Source of the DNA: Ardenticatenaceae bacterium
GTDB lineage: Bacteria; Chloroflexota; Anaerolineae; Promineifilales; Promineifilaceae
Length of the DNA stretch: 64,000 nt
Assembly: GCA_020634565.1 (NCBI GenBank)
Contig: JACKBN010000004.1
Location: forward strand, 434,001-498,000
Reading direction: 5' to 3'
Of the stretch, positions 34,880 through 43,667 are shown piece by piece. The stretch's first letter is position 1. Every line of letters begins with the position of its first letter. The notes under the pieces were generated by a model. That model had not been told where the DNA came from. It made no database searches and was given only the letters and a program-made list of their open reading frames with translations. The position numbers and the translations under genes are program-made.

Positions 34880-36517
34880 ATGTATGCAAGCGTTAAAAAA
34901 TTAACGGGCTGGTACCTCGGCGTTGGTATGGCAGCCTTGTTTATTGGGGGCTCCATGGGTCCCCTGCAAAAACTTGAGCATGTGGGTATTAACCTGTATC
35001 CCGCACTCCAAAACATTGGGCTCAACAGTTATTATCAAGGGCTCACCATTCATGGCGTTTTGAACGTTCTGGTGTGGACCACATTCTTCATTGTGGGTTT
35101 TCTCACCTTTGCCACCGTCAACAGCCTCAAGCGTGACCTGACACATCCCAAGCTTAATTGGGCCAGCTTCTTCATCATGGTGATTGGCCTTGTCATGGCG
35201 GCCGTTCCCGTTCTGTTGAACCTGGCTACTGTGCTCTTTACCTTTTACCCGCCGCTCCAGGCTTCACCTTATTACTACATTGGCCTGACGCTGGTCGTGA
35301 TTGGCTCCTGGGTTGGTGGCTGGGGTATGTTCCTCACCTTACGCGCCTGGCGCAAAGAGAACCCGGGTGTGGAAACACCTTTCATTGCCTTAGCTTCCAC
35401 CATTACCATGGCCATGTGGCAAATTGCCACCATCGGTATTGCGACCGAAATGCTCTGGCTCGTAATCCCCTGGTCCTTGGGCCTGGTTGATGGCATTGAT
35501 CCACAGTTGGCCCGTACCTTCTTCTGGTTCACCGGTCATCCCATTGTTTACTTCTGGCTGCTGCCTGCTTACGTTTCCTGGTACGGAATGGTGCCCAAGC
35601 AGGTTGGTGGCAAATTATTTAGCGAACAGCTGGCTCGACTGGTCTTCTGGCTGTTCCTGCTGCTTTCCATTCCCGTTGGTTTGCATCACCAATATCTGGA
35701 CCCCAGCGTACCGCAGGGATGGAAGATTGTGCATGCCGTCCTTACCTATTCGCTGTTCATTCCCAGTTTGCTGACGGCGTTTAACGTGATTGCCTCAATG
35801 GAAATTGGCGGGCGCGCTCGCGGGGGCACAGGCTTGTTGGGTTGGATTCGCACCTTGCCTTGGGACAATCCGTCTTTTACCGCGCAGAACTTGGCGATGA
35901 TTTTGTTTGCCTTTGGTGGTATTGGTGGTTTGACCAACGCTTCTTACAACCTGAACCTGGTCATTCACAACACCATGTGGATTCCTGGTCACTTTCATCT
36001 GACTGTGGGTTCTGGCGTTACGCTCACGTTCTTTGGTGTTGCCTACTGGTTGGTGCCAAAATTGGCCAATAAACCATTGTTCAGCAACAAGGTTGCTCTG
36101 TGGCAGGCCTGGACCTGGTTTGTGGGTATGCTGCTCATGTCCAACGGGTTGCATATTTTGGGCCTGAACTTTGGTTCGCCCCGCCGCACGATGCTCGGTG
36201 TGGCCCCTTATGCCTCCTCCGACTGGCAGCCTTTGTTGATTGAAGCGGCTTTGGGCGGTATCATTCTGGGTGTGAGCGGCTTGCTCTTTTACACCAATAT
36301 GCTCGGTACGGTCTTCTCCAAGAAGACGCTCACAGAGGAAATCGAGATGCCTGTGGCCGAACCTTTGGAAGCCCATCCTTCTCCTGCGTGGTTGGATACC
36401 TGGCGTCCTTGGGTGGTAGCTACTTTTGTGCTCATTCTTGTTTCTTATGGACCGCTATTGGTAAATCTTATATCAAATCTAAATCTTACATCGCCCGGCT
36501 TTAATGCTTTGTGGTAA
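34880..36517 (+). CDS. Cytochrome c oxidase subunit I, ba3 type
   Basis: A 545-residue subunit with about 13 helices. Heme and CuB ligands: LTIHGVLNVLVW (low-spin heme His), FTGHPIVYFWLLPAY (CuB His and the Tyr crosslink), LHHQYLDP (CuB His pair), and MWIPGHFHLTVG (heme histidines). The divergent loop sequence and small partner subunits indicate a B-type (ba3) oxidase. It reduces O2 to water and pumps protons. This gene has no copy of the ACGGCCGT palindrome, unlike most genes around it. Confidence 0.96.
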   Translation: MYASVKKLTGWYLGVGMAALFIGGSMGPLQKLEHVGINLYPALQNIGLNSYYQGLTIHGVLNVLVWTTFFIVGFLTFATVNSLKRDLTHPKLNWASFFIMVIGLVMAAVPVLLNLATVLFTFYPPLQASPYYYIGLTLVVIGSWVGGWGMFLTLRAWRKENPGVETPFIALASTITMAMWQIATIGIATEMLWLVIPWSLGLVDGIDPQLARTFFWFTGHPIVYFWLLPAYVSWYGMVPKQVGGKLFSEQLARLVFWLFLLLSIPVGLHHQYLDPSVPQGWKIVHAVLTYSLFIPSLLTAFNVIASMEIGGRARGGTGLLGWIRTLPWDNPSFTAQNLAMILFAFGGIGGLTNASYNLNLVIHNTMWIPGHFHLTVGSGVTLTFFGVAYWLVPKLANKPLFSNKVALWQAWTWFVGMLLMSNGLHILGLNFGSPRRTMLGVAPYASSDWQPLLIEAALGGIILGVSGLLFYTNMLGTVFSKKTLTEEIEMPVAEPLEAHPSPAWLDTWRPWVVATFVLILVSYGPLLVNLISNLNLTSPGFNALW

Positions 36518-36523
36518 TGTTAG

Positions 36524-36555
36524 ATTGGTAGCTGGTAGGAATATCAGCTACCAAT
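36524..36555 (+). terminator. Hairpin after coxA
   Basis: ATTGGTAGCTG (36524-36534) and CAGCTACCAAT (36545-36555) pair perfectly around a 10-base loop, 7 bases after the subunit I stop; a short AT-rich run follows. Confidence 0.5.
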
Positions 36556-36589
36556 TAGCTTATTTAATTCAAAAATGGAGGTCGCATCA

Positions 36590-37021
36590 ATGCGAAAAGT
36601 TTCTTTATCAGTTTTATTATTATTGCTGCTGTCGTTTACACTGGCTGCTTGCGGTGGCGGTGGTGATGAAGAGGCGGCCGAGAGTGGTGGCGAAACCAGC
36701 TCTGTCGGCGATGCTGCTAACGGCGAACGTCTCTTTAACGAGTCGATTATTGGCGCTGCTAGTGCGCCTGGCTGTATCACCTGCCACTCTCTGGAGCCCG
36801 GTGTTGTGATTGTTGGCCCGTCACAATCTGATGTTGGTACCCGTGCTGAAACGGCGATTGAAGGGATGTCTGCCGAAGACTACCTGCGGCAATCAATTGT
36901 GGAGCCGAACGCCCACATTGCCGATGGCTACACGGCTGACGTAATGTACCAGAACTTTGGTGAAGAGTTGACCAACTCTCAAATCAACGATCTGGTAGCG
37001 TTTATGCTCACCCTGAAGTAA
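36590..37021 (+). CDS. Lipoprotein cytochrome c, monoheme
   Basis: A 143-residue protein. A signal peptide ends in a lipobox (FTLAAC) and is followed by a Gly/Glu-rich linker. One heme site, CITCH, appears near residue 66, and the family's TGYxxDVMYQNF-like segment carries the Met ligand (ADVMYQNFGEELTNSQINDLVAFML). GGAGG lies before the ATG at 36590, which is preferred to an in-frame ATG at 36575. It is probably the membrane-bound electron donor to the adjacent ba3 oxidase. Confidence 0.93.
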   Translation: MRKVSLSVLLLLLLSFTLAACGGGGDEEAAESGGETSSVGDAANGERLFNESIIGAASAPGCITCHSLEPGVVIVGPSQSDVGTRAETAIEGMSAEDYLRQSIVEPNAHIADGYTADVMYQNFGEELTNSQINDLVAFMLTLK

Positions 37022-37036
37022 TTGTTCGTTTGTTAA

Positions 37037-37083
37037 AGTGGTGGTTATCTGGATTTCTCATTTAGATAACCACCGCTTTTTTA
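37037..37083 (+). terminator. Intrinsic terminator after the cytochrome c gene
   Basis: A GTGGTGGTTATCT...AGATAACCACCGC stem is followed by TTTTTTATT. It ends the oxidase transcript before the cytochrome b fusion gene. Confidence 0.85.
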
Positions 37084-37140
37084 TTTGCCATGTAGCTGGG
37101 GAGCATCCTGTACCTGCCAGCCTGACCCATTGTAAATCCC

Positions 37141-39378
37141 ATGTCATTACCTAGAAAAGAAGAGCCGGAAGAATTACCGGGCGCTGAAGCCGAAGCGGGT
37201 GCCCAGGCGGTGTCGCCGTTGTCCAAACTTGAATCAGCCGTGGATGATGATCAAGCATCGCTGGAAACGGCCGTTTCTCATTCCACAAACTCTGGCAATC
37301 TTCTAGCTGGCTGGCAGCGTAAACCTGCACCTTGGGCCGTTTGGCTGGAACGTTTGACGCTGGGGGTGGAACGGCCGTTTAACAAACTTACCGGCACGCC
37401 CCAACTCAACCCCTTTTACCATACCGGCACCATTGCTGTTTTCCTGACGCTGGTCGTGGGCCTCACCGGCTTCTATATTTTCCTCTTCTACAAATACGGA
37501 TTTGACGAATCTTACCTGGCTGTCGTGCGTATGAACGACCAGTTCATTGCCCGCACCATGCGCGCTGTACACCGCTACGCTTCCGGCGCGTTGGTGGTCA
37601 CCACCTTGCTGCACGCCTACCGCACCCTGTTTATGGAGCGTTTTCGCGGCCAGCGCTGGCTGGCCTGGATTACCGGCATCGTGATGACCATCATCATCTG
37701 GTTGGCGGGCGTGAGCGGCTACGGGCTGGTGGTGGATGCCCGCGCGCAGCTCATCACCGACGGCTTCGTGCGCTTTTTACGCGGCGTAACGCCGTGGGCC
37801 GACAATTTTATTGTTTGGGTAACGCGGGCGGAGCTGAGCGGCGAAAGCTGGCCCGTGATGCTCATTTTGCTGGCGATTCATGTGGCGCTCTTTTTGGTCG
37901 TGGCTTACTTCTTCTATTTGCACATCCGTCGCCTGAGCCGCGCCAAATGGCTGCCCGACACCTATTTGGTCATTGGCACGATGTCTGTGCTGATTTTGGT
38001 GGCGATTTTCTTCCCGCTGCGTAATTTGCCAGCGGCCAACAGCATTCGCCTGCCAGACAGCATCACGCTCGATCCGCTGTTTCTCTTTTATTTGCCCACA
38101 GAAGGGGGCGGTGTGGCTCCCTGGTTGTGGGGCGGATTGCTGCTGATTACGGCCGTTGCCATTGTTCTACCCTGGATCACCCGCGATCATTCGATGGCCG
38201 CCGCAGAACCTGCCGCGCAAAAATCCATTGGTTTGCCGCTGGTAAAAATCTTCCCCGAGAACTGCACCGGCTGTACCTTGTGTGCGCTGGATTGCCCCTA
38301 CGAAGCGCTGGAGATGGTCGAGCGGCATGATGAGACGGTGCATAAATATGTGGCCGTCGCCAAGCCGGAGATGTGTGTTTCTTGCGGCATTTGCGTGGGT
38401 TCTTGCAATTGGGATGCCATCACTTTGGGAGATTCGTCTCCGGAATTGGTGTGGGACACCATCGCCATGCGCCTGAGAATGGCCCAGGCCAAGTCTCCCG
38501 GGCAACCCATCCGGTTGGCCTTTACCTGTGACCGGCACGCGGCGCAGGGCGCACGGCCGTATTTGATGCAGCAGACGCCCGTTGAGGTAGACGGAACGGC
38601 CGTCGAAATTGTCACGGTTCCGTGCGTCGGCACCTTGCTGCCAGACACGATGCTGCGCGCCCTGGAGGCGGGTGCCCATGATGTGCAGATTATCGGCTGC
38701 CCGCCAGATGATTGCCGCAACCGCGAAGGCAACGTCTGGATTGAAAAGCGGCTGATTCGCCAGCGCCTGCCGCGCCTCAAGCGGGATCATGCCAACGCCC
38801 CCATTTTTGCCGATTGGGTGGCGCCCGATGACTTTACCTCGGCGCTGCAACGGCCGTTGCCTGTGGCAGAAACGCCAGACAGCGAGCCAGATTTCATGTC
38901 GGCGCGGCGCATGTTCCCCAATGTATCGGGCCGCAGTTTGGCCATTTTGTTTGTCATGATGGTGGTGGTGCTGGTCGCCCAGGCTTTCCTGACGGACCTA
39001 CCCTTCACTTCGCGCAAGGCGGTGGATACGGCCGTTGTGCGTTTGATGGTAGAAGACCCGGTGGATGCGTACAAAAGTTCAGTGCCGCTGGCTCCGGAAC
39101 GGCCGTTAACCTTGCGCTTTGAGCTGGATGGGGAGGTGCTGGCCGAACAAGTTTACGCCCCTGCCGATTTTGCCAGCGAGGATGTCATCTCCTTCATTTC
39201 AGAGCATGATATAGCGCCGGGCCGTCACTTCATCCGCGTTGCCTTTTTGGATGCGCAAACCAACGACGCCATCCTGCTCTATGAAGAAGTGGCCGAAATT
39301 GCCCCCGGCGACATTCTGCGCATCATCTACTTCCCCGGCATCACGCCCCCCTGCGAAAGCAGCCACTGTTTGGAGTAG
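37141..39378 (+). CDS. Cytochrome b / 2x[4Fe-4S] / FlpD-like fusion protein
   Basis: A 745-residue protein of unusual build. Residues about 85-275 are a cytochrome b N-terminal domain: His144/His158 in one helix and His247/His261 in another, each 14 apart as in bc1. Further helices and a subunit IV-like stretch (DPLFLFYLPTEGG) run to about 350. Two 4Fe-4S clusters follow (CTGCTLCALDC from 375, then CVSCGICVGSC). Residues about 459-575 resemble the FlpD/MvhD iron-sulfur subunit (AFTCDRHAAQG, VPCVGTLLP, IGCPPDDC). One helix near 610-635 and an exported tail ending CESSHC complete it. It sits after cytochrome c and ba3 oxidase, so quinol:cytochrome c electron transfer without a Rieske protein is a reasonable inference. 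Confidence 0.85.
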   Translation: MSLPRKEEPEELPGAEAEAGAQAVSPLSKLESAVDDDQASLETAVSHSTNSGNLLAGWQRKPAPWAVWLERLTLGVERPFNKLTGTPQLNPFYHTGTIAVFLTLVVGLTGFYIFLFYKYGFDESYLAVVRMNDQFIARTMRAVHRYASGALVVTTLLHAYRTLFMERFRGQRWLAWITGIVMTIIIWLAGVSGYGLVVDARAQLITDGFVRFLRGVTPWADNFIVWVTRAELSGESWPVMLILLAIHVALFLVVAYFFYLHIRRLSRAKWLPDTYLVIGTMSVLILVAIFFPLRNLPAANSIRLPDSITLDPLFLFYLPTEGGGVAPWLWGGLLLITAVAIVLPWITRDHSMAAAEPAAQKSIGLPLVKIFPENCTGCTLCALDCPYEALEMVERHDETVHKYVAVAKPEMCVSCGICVGSCNWDAITLGDSSPELVWDTIAMRLRMAQAKSPGQPIRLAFTCDRHAAQGARPYLMQQTPVEVDGTAVEIVTVPCVGTLLPDTMLRALEAGAHDVQIIGCPPDDCRNREGNVWIEKRLIRQRLPRLKRDHANAPIFADWVAPDDFTSALQRPLPVAETPDSEPDFMSARRMFPNVSGRSLAILFVMMVVVLVAQAFLTDLPFTSRKAVDTAVVRLMVEDPVDAYKSSVPLAPERPLTLRFELDGEVLAEQVYAPADFASEDVISFISEHDIAPGRHFIRVAFLDAQTNDAILLYEEVAEIAPGDILRIIYFPGITPPCESSHCLE

Positions 39379-39426
39379 TGCAGCCCTGCCTACTGAGAAA
39401 TTCTTCAAAAGGAGTTAACCTTAATT

Positions 39427-39479
39427 GTCACTCCCGCGTAGGCGGGAGTCCATTGGATGCTCGCCTGCGCGAGCATGAC
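39427..39479. repeat. REP-like inverted repeat (GTCACTCCCGCG type)
   Basis: Two 26-base arms (39427-39452 and 39454-39479), imperfect inverted copies, each with its own hairpin. Same family as 21474-21544. It lies between the convergent cytochrome b and NACHT genes. The rest of the 170-base gap holds nothing else I can support. Confidence 0.7.
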
Positions 39480-39549
39480 AGGTGGAGAAAGCTGCGCGCG
39501 AAGGGGGATTCCGCTACCGCTTCACCCCCAAGAGACAGAGATCAGAGAC

Positions 39550-42186
39550 CTAATGAGATGGGGAACGACACACCACCACCACCCGAAACCCGAGGTCGAA
39601 GTCGCGGTAGGCCGCGCGGGCGGAGTACAGATCGTAGATGAACGAACCGCCGCGCAAGGAGCGAGACGCGCCGCTGGCGTCTACGGCGCTATCTTTTGGA
39701 TCATTTCGTTTATTTTGGCACCATTCCCACACGTTGCCGCTCAGGTCATACAAATCCAGTTCCGGGTTTTGACCCTGGGGGTAGAGGCCAACGGCCGTTG
39801 TTTGGTTAATTCCACTTTTGTTTGTGTTGGCTTTGTCACTGTCCCAATTATTGCCCCAGGGGTAGGAATTGCCGTCCGGGTACCGCGCCGCCACCTCCCA
39901 CTCTTCCTCATGCGGCAGGCGAATCTCTAGGTTCAAATGATGGCTCAACCAGCGGCAAAACGCTATCGCCTGGTACCAACTCACGTTCTCACGTGGGTGA
40001 TTGGCATAAGGAAAACGTTGTTCTGCCCGCTCGTTAGCATTTAGGGGCATTCCTTCCCACCACGTCGCATCATTCACATCTGGCGCGTCAGTAAAACTTT
40101 GGAATTGGGCATTGGTAACCGGGTAGCGGGCCAGTTGGTACGCTTGTTCAATTTCAACTGTGCCGTCCTGGTACGGGTATCTTCCCGGCGCCACTTCCTT
40201 GCCCCAGGCAATGTCTGGCAGTTTCAAGCCATCCTCCCGCACCAGCACGCCTACGCCGGGGCGGCTGTCACCAAGCTGGCTCAGGGTGCGGCCTGCTTGG
40301 GCGCGTGTGGCGTGGCTGGCGCTCAGGCTGCTCTCACCAATCAGGGCATTTAGCCGCTGCCGTGCCAGTTGGCGGTCGTTGGGGGCGGGTATTTCCAGCT
40401 CCAACAACCCCGCTGCCGCCAACTCCGCCGCCGCCAGCCCGGTTTCGTCATCTGGGAAATTGTTCAGCAGTGCCTGCGTCAGCTTCAGCGCCTGCGGGCT
40501 GGCCGTTTTGCCCAAATAGCCAATCGTCAGCAAAATCGCCTCCCGCCACCAGGAGTGCAGCACGCGGTTCTCTGTCTGAAAAAAGGCGGCAATTTCAGCG
40601 GGGCTATTGTTCACCGCCAAATGGTGGGCGCACAAAAATTCCTGAAAGGTGAGGTGCGTAAACTCCACCCGCCCGGCCCGCTCGTGCAAAATGCTGGCCC
40701 GATCGCACATGGCTCGCTGGAACTCGCTAAATTTGGCGGGCGCATGTTCCGTTCCCTCAGCCTGTTCAAAGGCGGGCAGCAGCCAGCTTTTCATCTGGGT
40801 CAGGCTGGCGCTGCGCCCCGCGTCGTCATCTTTGTTTTGCTCTACGCCCTGGCGCATCATTTCATAGGCCAGCAGCGCCAAATAGCCTCGCTTGGCATCC
40901 AGCGAACCGCCGCGCATTTCTAGATCGGGCTGGCTCTGCCCCTGGCCTTCTTCACTTTTGTGTTGCTCTGCGAGCAGCGCCGTAACGCATTTTTCATACA
41001 GCGCCGCCCGCTGCTGAGGCAGTTTGCGGTTGTTGTAATGTACAATCGCCACAATCGTCACCATTAGCGGTGTGTCTACCAGCGGCAGTTCGCCCTGCCT
41101 TTTGCGAATCGCTTCCAGCGCCGTCACCTCAGCCTGTAACTCTTTGGCTTCTTGGGCCGCTTTGTCTGGCGGGTAAACGGCCCCACACCAGCGCTGCGTC
41201 AGGGCCGTGATTTGCTCCGAGCGCATTGGCTGCACTACAAAGCGGCGGAAGGGGCGGGCCAGCATGGTGCGCCCCACGTAGGCGTGGTCCCGGCTGGCAA
41301 CCAAAATCGTGCCAATGCTGCGGTTGCTGGCCAGTTGCATCACGGCGTGAGTCGCCTGGAAGCGGCCCACCTCGTCGGGAATCTCGTCGAGGCTGTCCAG
41401 CAGCAGGCAGACGGTGTTCTCCTGCGAGAGCATTCGCTCAAAGAAATCTTTGGGCAGGCCGTAAACACCGTGCTGCTGGATGAGCGTGTAGCTGATGAAA
41501 TCAATCAGGGTGCCATCTTTTTTGTCTTGCCGGAAGCGATGAAAATCGGCCAGCGAGAGGTAGATGGGCAGGGGGATTGGGCCGTCCAGATTGAGCTGCT
41601 GGCGCACATGGGTCTCGTCTCCACTGTGCAGGGCATAGGCCAGCAGGTAGGTGATATGGCGCAGGAAGGTGGTTTTGCCACTGCCGGGCGCGCCGGTAAT
41701 CACTAGCCGCTCACCTTGTTGGAGTAAGCTGCGCATGTCTATTCTGGTTGAGCCTACCCAACGTCCTCCTTCATGCTGGGCCGCCAGCGAGACGTAGACG
41801 TCAGGCAGGTTGGGGTCTGGCATTTGGTATTCTCGGCTGCTGAGGCCACGGAGGGGGATACGGCCGTATGTTTCCATCACCCAACTGGCATAATCAGCAA
41901 TCGCCCGGCGTAGCTTTGCCTCTGGCAGGCTGCCACCCCCTTCCTGGTAAATATTGACGATATGCTGGACGATTTTGTCTCCCCCAACCTTATCGCCTCT
42001 AACTTTGTCGCCGCCAACGGCATCCCCAAAAATTTGGGCGCGTAGTTCGGCCTCCTTCTGGTGCAAGCGAGAGAGTGTGTCTGCTAGCTGCTCTGGCGGC
42101 AGAATATCGGCCAGTTGTTCCTGGGCCGCGATGGCTTGCTGGATTTTTCTGAGTTCATCGTTGAATTGGCTGTCTGGACTGGTCAA
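39550..42186 (-). CDS. NACHT NTPase with C-terminal formylglycine-generating-enzyme-like (C-type lectin fold) domain
   Basis: An 878-residue STAND-type protein. The N-terminal coiled region (about 1-55) is followed by GDK repeats (GDAVGGDKVRGDKVGGDKI). The NACHT domain has Walker A GAPGSGKTT near 168 and Walker B CLLLDSLDEI. A helical region with HEAT-like character spans about 430-640. The C-terminal FGE/sulfatase-modifying-factor domain runs about 645-878 (ARYPVTNAQFQSF, RLPHEEEWEVAARYP, DLSGNVWEWC, LRGGSF...GFRVV). Such proteins are linked to conflict or immunity systems in complex bacteria. The same FGE-like tail is also a common target scaffold of diversity-generating retroelements; no reverse transcriptase is in the window. 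Confidence 0.88.
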   Translation of the reverse strand: MTSPDSQFNDELRKIQQAIAAQEQLADILPPEQLADTLSRLHQKEAELRAQIFGDAVGGDKVRGDKVGGDKIVQHIVNIYQEGGGSLPEAKLRRAIADYASWVMETYGRIPLRGLSSREYQMPDPNLPDVYVSLAAQHEGGRWVGSTRIDMRSLLQQGERLVITGAPGSGKTTFLRHITYLLAYALHSGDETHVRQQLNLDGPIPLPIYLSLADFHRFRQDKKDGTLIDFISYTLIQQHGVYGLPKDFFERMLSQENTVCLLLDSLDEIPDEVGRFQATHAVMQLASNRSIGTILVASRDHAYVGRTMLARPFRRFVVQPMRSEQITALTQRWCGAVYPPDKAAQEAKELQAEVTALEAIRKRQGELPLVDTPLMVTIVAIVHYNNRKLPQQRAALYEKCVTALLAEQHKSEEGQGQSQPDLEMRGGSLDAKRGYLALLAYEMMRQGVEQNKDDDAGRSASLTQMKSWLLPAFEQAEGTEHAPAKFSEFQRAMCDRASILHERAGRVEFTHLTFQEFLCAHHLAVNNSPAEIAAFFQTENRVLHSWWREAILLTIGYLGKTASPQALKLTQALLNNFPDDETGLAAAELAAAGLLELEIPAPNDRQLARQRLNALIGESSLSASHATRAQAGRTLSQLGDSRPGVGVLVREDGLKLPDIAWGKEVAPGRYPYQDGTVEIEQAYQLARYPVTNAQFQSFTDAPDVNDATWWEGMPLNANERAEQRFPYANHPRENVSWYQAIAFCRWLSHHLNLEIRLPHEEEWEVAARYPDGNSYPWGNNWDSDKANTNKSGINQTTAVGLYPQGQNPELDLYDLSGNVWEWCQNKRNDPKDSAVDASGASRSLRGGSFIYDLYSARAAYRDFDLGFRVVVVCRSPSH

Positions 42187-42239
42187 GGGTTCCTCCGCTT
42201 GGTTGCCTGGAGGATATGATACCCGAAGTTTTCGGTGCG

Positions 42240-42375
42240 TGGCAATGCGTGATCACCGAGATCGCCCAGCCGTGAACGGCCGGGCTAGTTGTGTAAGCCT
42301 CTCCTAGGCTTTTACCAGCCCTTGGGGGCTTCCACAATTAGCCGGACGGCTTTAGCCTCCGGCGGAATTGGTCAT
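42240..42375. mobile_element. Possible IS200/IS605-type end relic
   Basis: A GC-rich, hairpin-rich stretch between the NACHT and Nudix genes (GCCGTGAACGGC, then AGCCGGACGGCTTTAGCCTCCGGCGG near the Nudix end). The wording resembles right ends of IS605/TnpB elements. No tnpA or tnpB is present. Family assignment is from memory of such ends and is weak. Confidence 0.3.
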
Positions 42376-42935
42376 CACTTCACCCCGCGCTGGATGCGGA
42401 GGGCCGTTTTTAGCAGCTCACGCTGCCCATCTGCAAAAGACCAAGTCAGCACGGCTTCGATGGGTTGGAAGCTGGCGTGGGTGACGTAAAAATCTTCTTC
42501 AATGGCTTCTGGATGGAACTGATCCGCCTGGGCCACAAAGATGGGCCAGAAAAAGTGGGGATAGGGGTATTTGTAATCCGGTGGTTTGGGGGCGAGATGT
42601 TCAAAGTGGTAGGTGGCAATAACGGCCGTTTCCCGCACCGACCACCCAGTTTCCTCCAACAACTCCCGGCGCAGCGTTTCCAAAATGGTTTCTCCAGGTT
42701 CCCGCCGCCCGCCAGGGATGAGGTACGGCTCGTTTTGATGGTCGCGAATCACCATCACCTCATTCTCACGCAGCATAATGGCGCGGACCGAGCTGCTGAG
42801 TGCGTCCGGGGGCAGGTCGTGGCCAAGATAAAGTTGTTGGTGTAGTTCAAGTGGATGATTGTGCCACTGCCAGATGGGGGTTTGACTGGAAACGGCCGTT
42901 TTTCCCTCTAAAAAATCTGTAATTGTGTTAAACAC
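42375..42935 (-). CDS. Nudix hydrolase
   Basis: A 186-residue protein with the Nudix box GGRREPGETILETLRRELLEETGW (residues with G5-E7-REUXEE spacing), which binds Mg2+ and cleaves nucleoside diphosphates linked to another group. The substrate is not evident. The GTG start at 42935 is chosen because GGAGGG lies just upstream; 17 residues of open frame before it come from a repeat of the acacagagatacac type and have no homology signal. Confidence 0.88.
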   Translation of the reverse strand: MFNTITDFLEGKTAVSSQTPIWQWHNHPLELHQQLYLGHDLPPDALSSSVRAIMLRENEVMVIRDHQNEPYLIPGGRREPGETILETLRRELLEETGWSVRETAVIATYHFEHLAPKPPDYKYPYPHFFWPIFVAQADQFHPEAIEEDFYVTHASFQPIEAVLTWSFADGQRELLKTALRIQRGVK

Positions 42936-42954
42936 GCAATCCCTCCTGCAAAAA

Positions 42955-43015
42955 AGCGGAACACAGAGATACACGGAGAAGCACAAAGGTTCACAGAGAG
43001 GAGAAGAAAATCTGC
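42955..43015. repeat. ACAGAGATACACGGAG-type low-complexity repeat
   Basis: Between the Nudix and DUF1638 genes lie repeated acagag/cacaga words (cacagagatacacggag, gttcacagagag). Similar words occur at 18013-18079 and 45210-45284. Confidence 0.45.
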
Positions 43016-43034
43016 GTTAATCCTTCAACTTTGC

Positions 43035-43646
43035 TCAGAATAAGTCGGCGAAATCTGCGGATTTCCCTTGGTTCATCATGGCGACGAGACGTTCTTCCAG
43101 CAGGCCATAGCCGGTGGTGCGCACCTCTAGCGGCAGCTCCAGATAGTCGGCGGCTTGCTGAGCCTGGGCGATGAGGTCTGGGTTGGGGGTTTGGGCCAGG
43201 TAAACGATGCGTTTGTAATTGCGAAAATAATCTTCTTTTAGTTGCGGGAAGCGATCCAGCCCCAGCCCCTTCAAAATGGTGCCCTTGAAGCCGCGCACCA
43301 AAAAATCGGTGAGGAAGAAGGTGCCTGCTTCCTCATCCATCAGCTCCTGAAAGGTGGGGCCGCCGTACATTTCGTAGCAGTGGGGGCCGTCGATGCGCTC
43401 CAGATTGTATTTGGTCGCCAGCGCATCCACCGCGCCCATCGAACCGCAGTCGCCAAAGCCAATCAGCACCCGGTCAAAGCGGTCGCGAATCGCCAGATAG
43501 CGCTTTTCCACGTCTGGGGCGATGCGTTCCGGGTACATGTGGTCCAGGGCTGAAACGCCAAACAGTTCGGCATCCCAGCCGTGTTTTTGCACGATGTCCA
43601 AAATTTCGCGGGCCAGCGCCCCGCAGAAGATGATGGCAGTTTTCAT
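43035..43646 (-). CDS. DUF1638 family protein
   Basis: A 203-residue protein. It begins with IIFCGALAREI and shows GFGDCGSMGAVDAL and DGPHCYEMYGG, conserved Cys/Gly segments of DUF1638. The function is unproven; the family often neighbours methyltransferase genes, and here it lies 21 bp downstream of the homocysteine methyltransferase. Four scattered Cys and His residues could bind metal. The start is the ATG at 43646. Confidence 0.85.
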   Translation of the reverse strand: MKTAIIFCGALAREILDIVQKHGWDAELFGVSALDHMYPERIAPDVEKRYLAIRDRFDRVLIGFGDCGSMGAVDALATKYNLERIDGPHCYEMYGGPTFQELMDEEAGTFFLTDFLVRGFKGTILKGLGLDRFPQLKEDYFRNYKRIVYLAQTPNPDLIAQAQQAADYLELPLEVRTTGYGLLEERLVAMMNQGKSADFADLF

Positions 43647-43667
43647 GTAAGTAAGGCCGGGAGCGTG

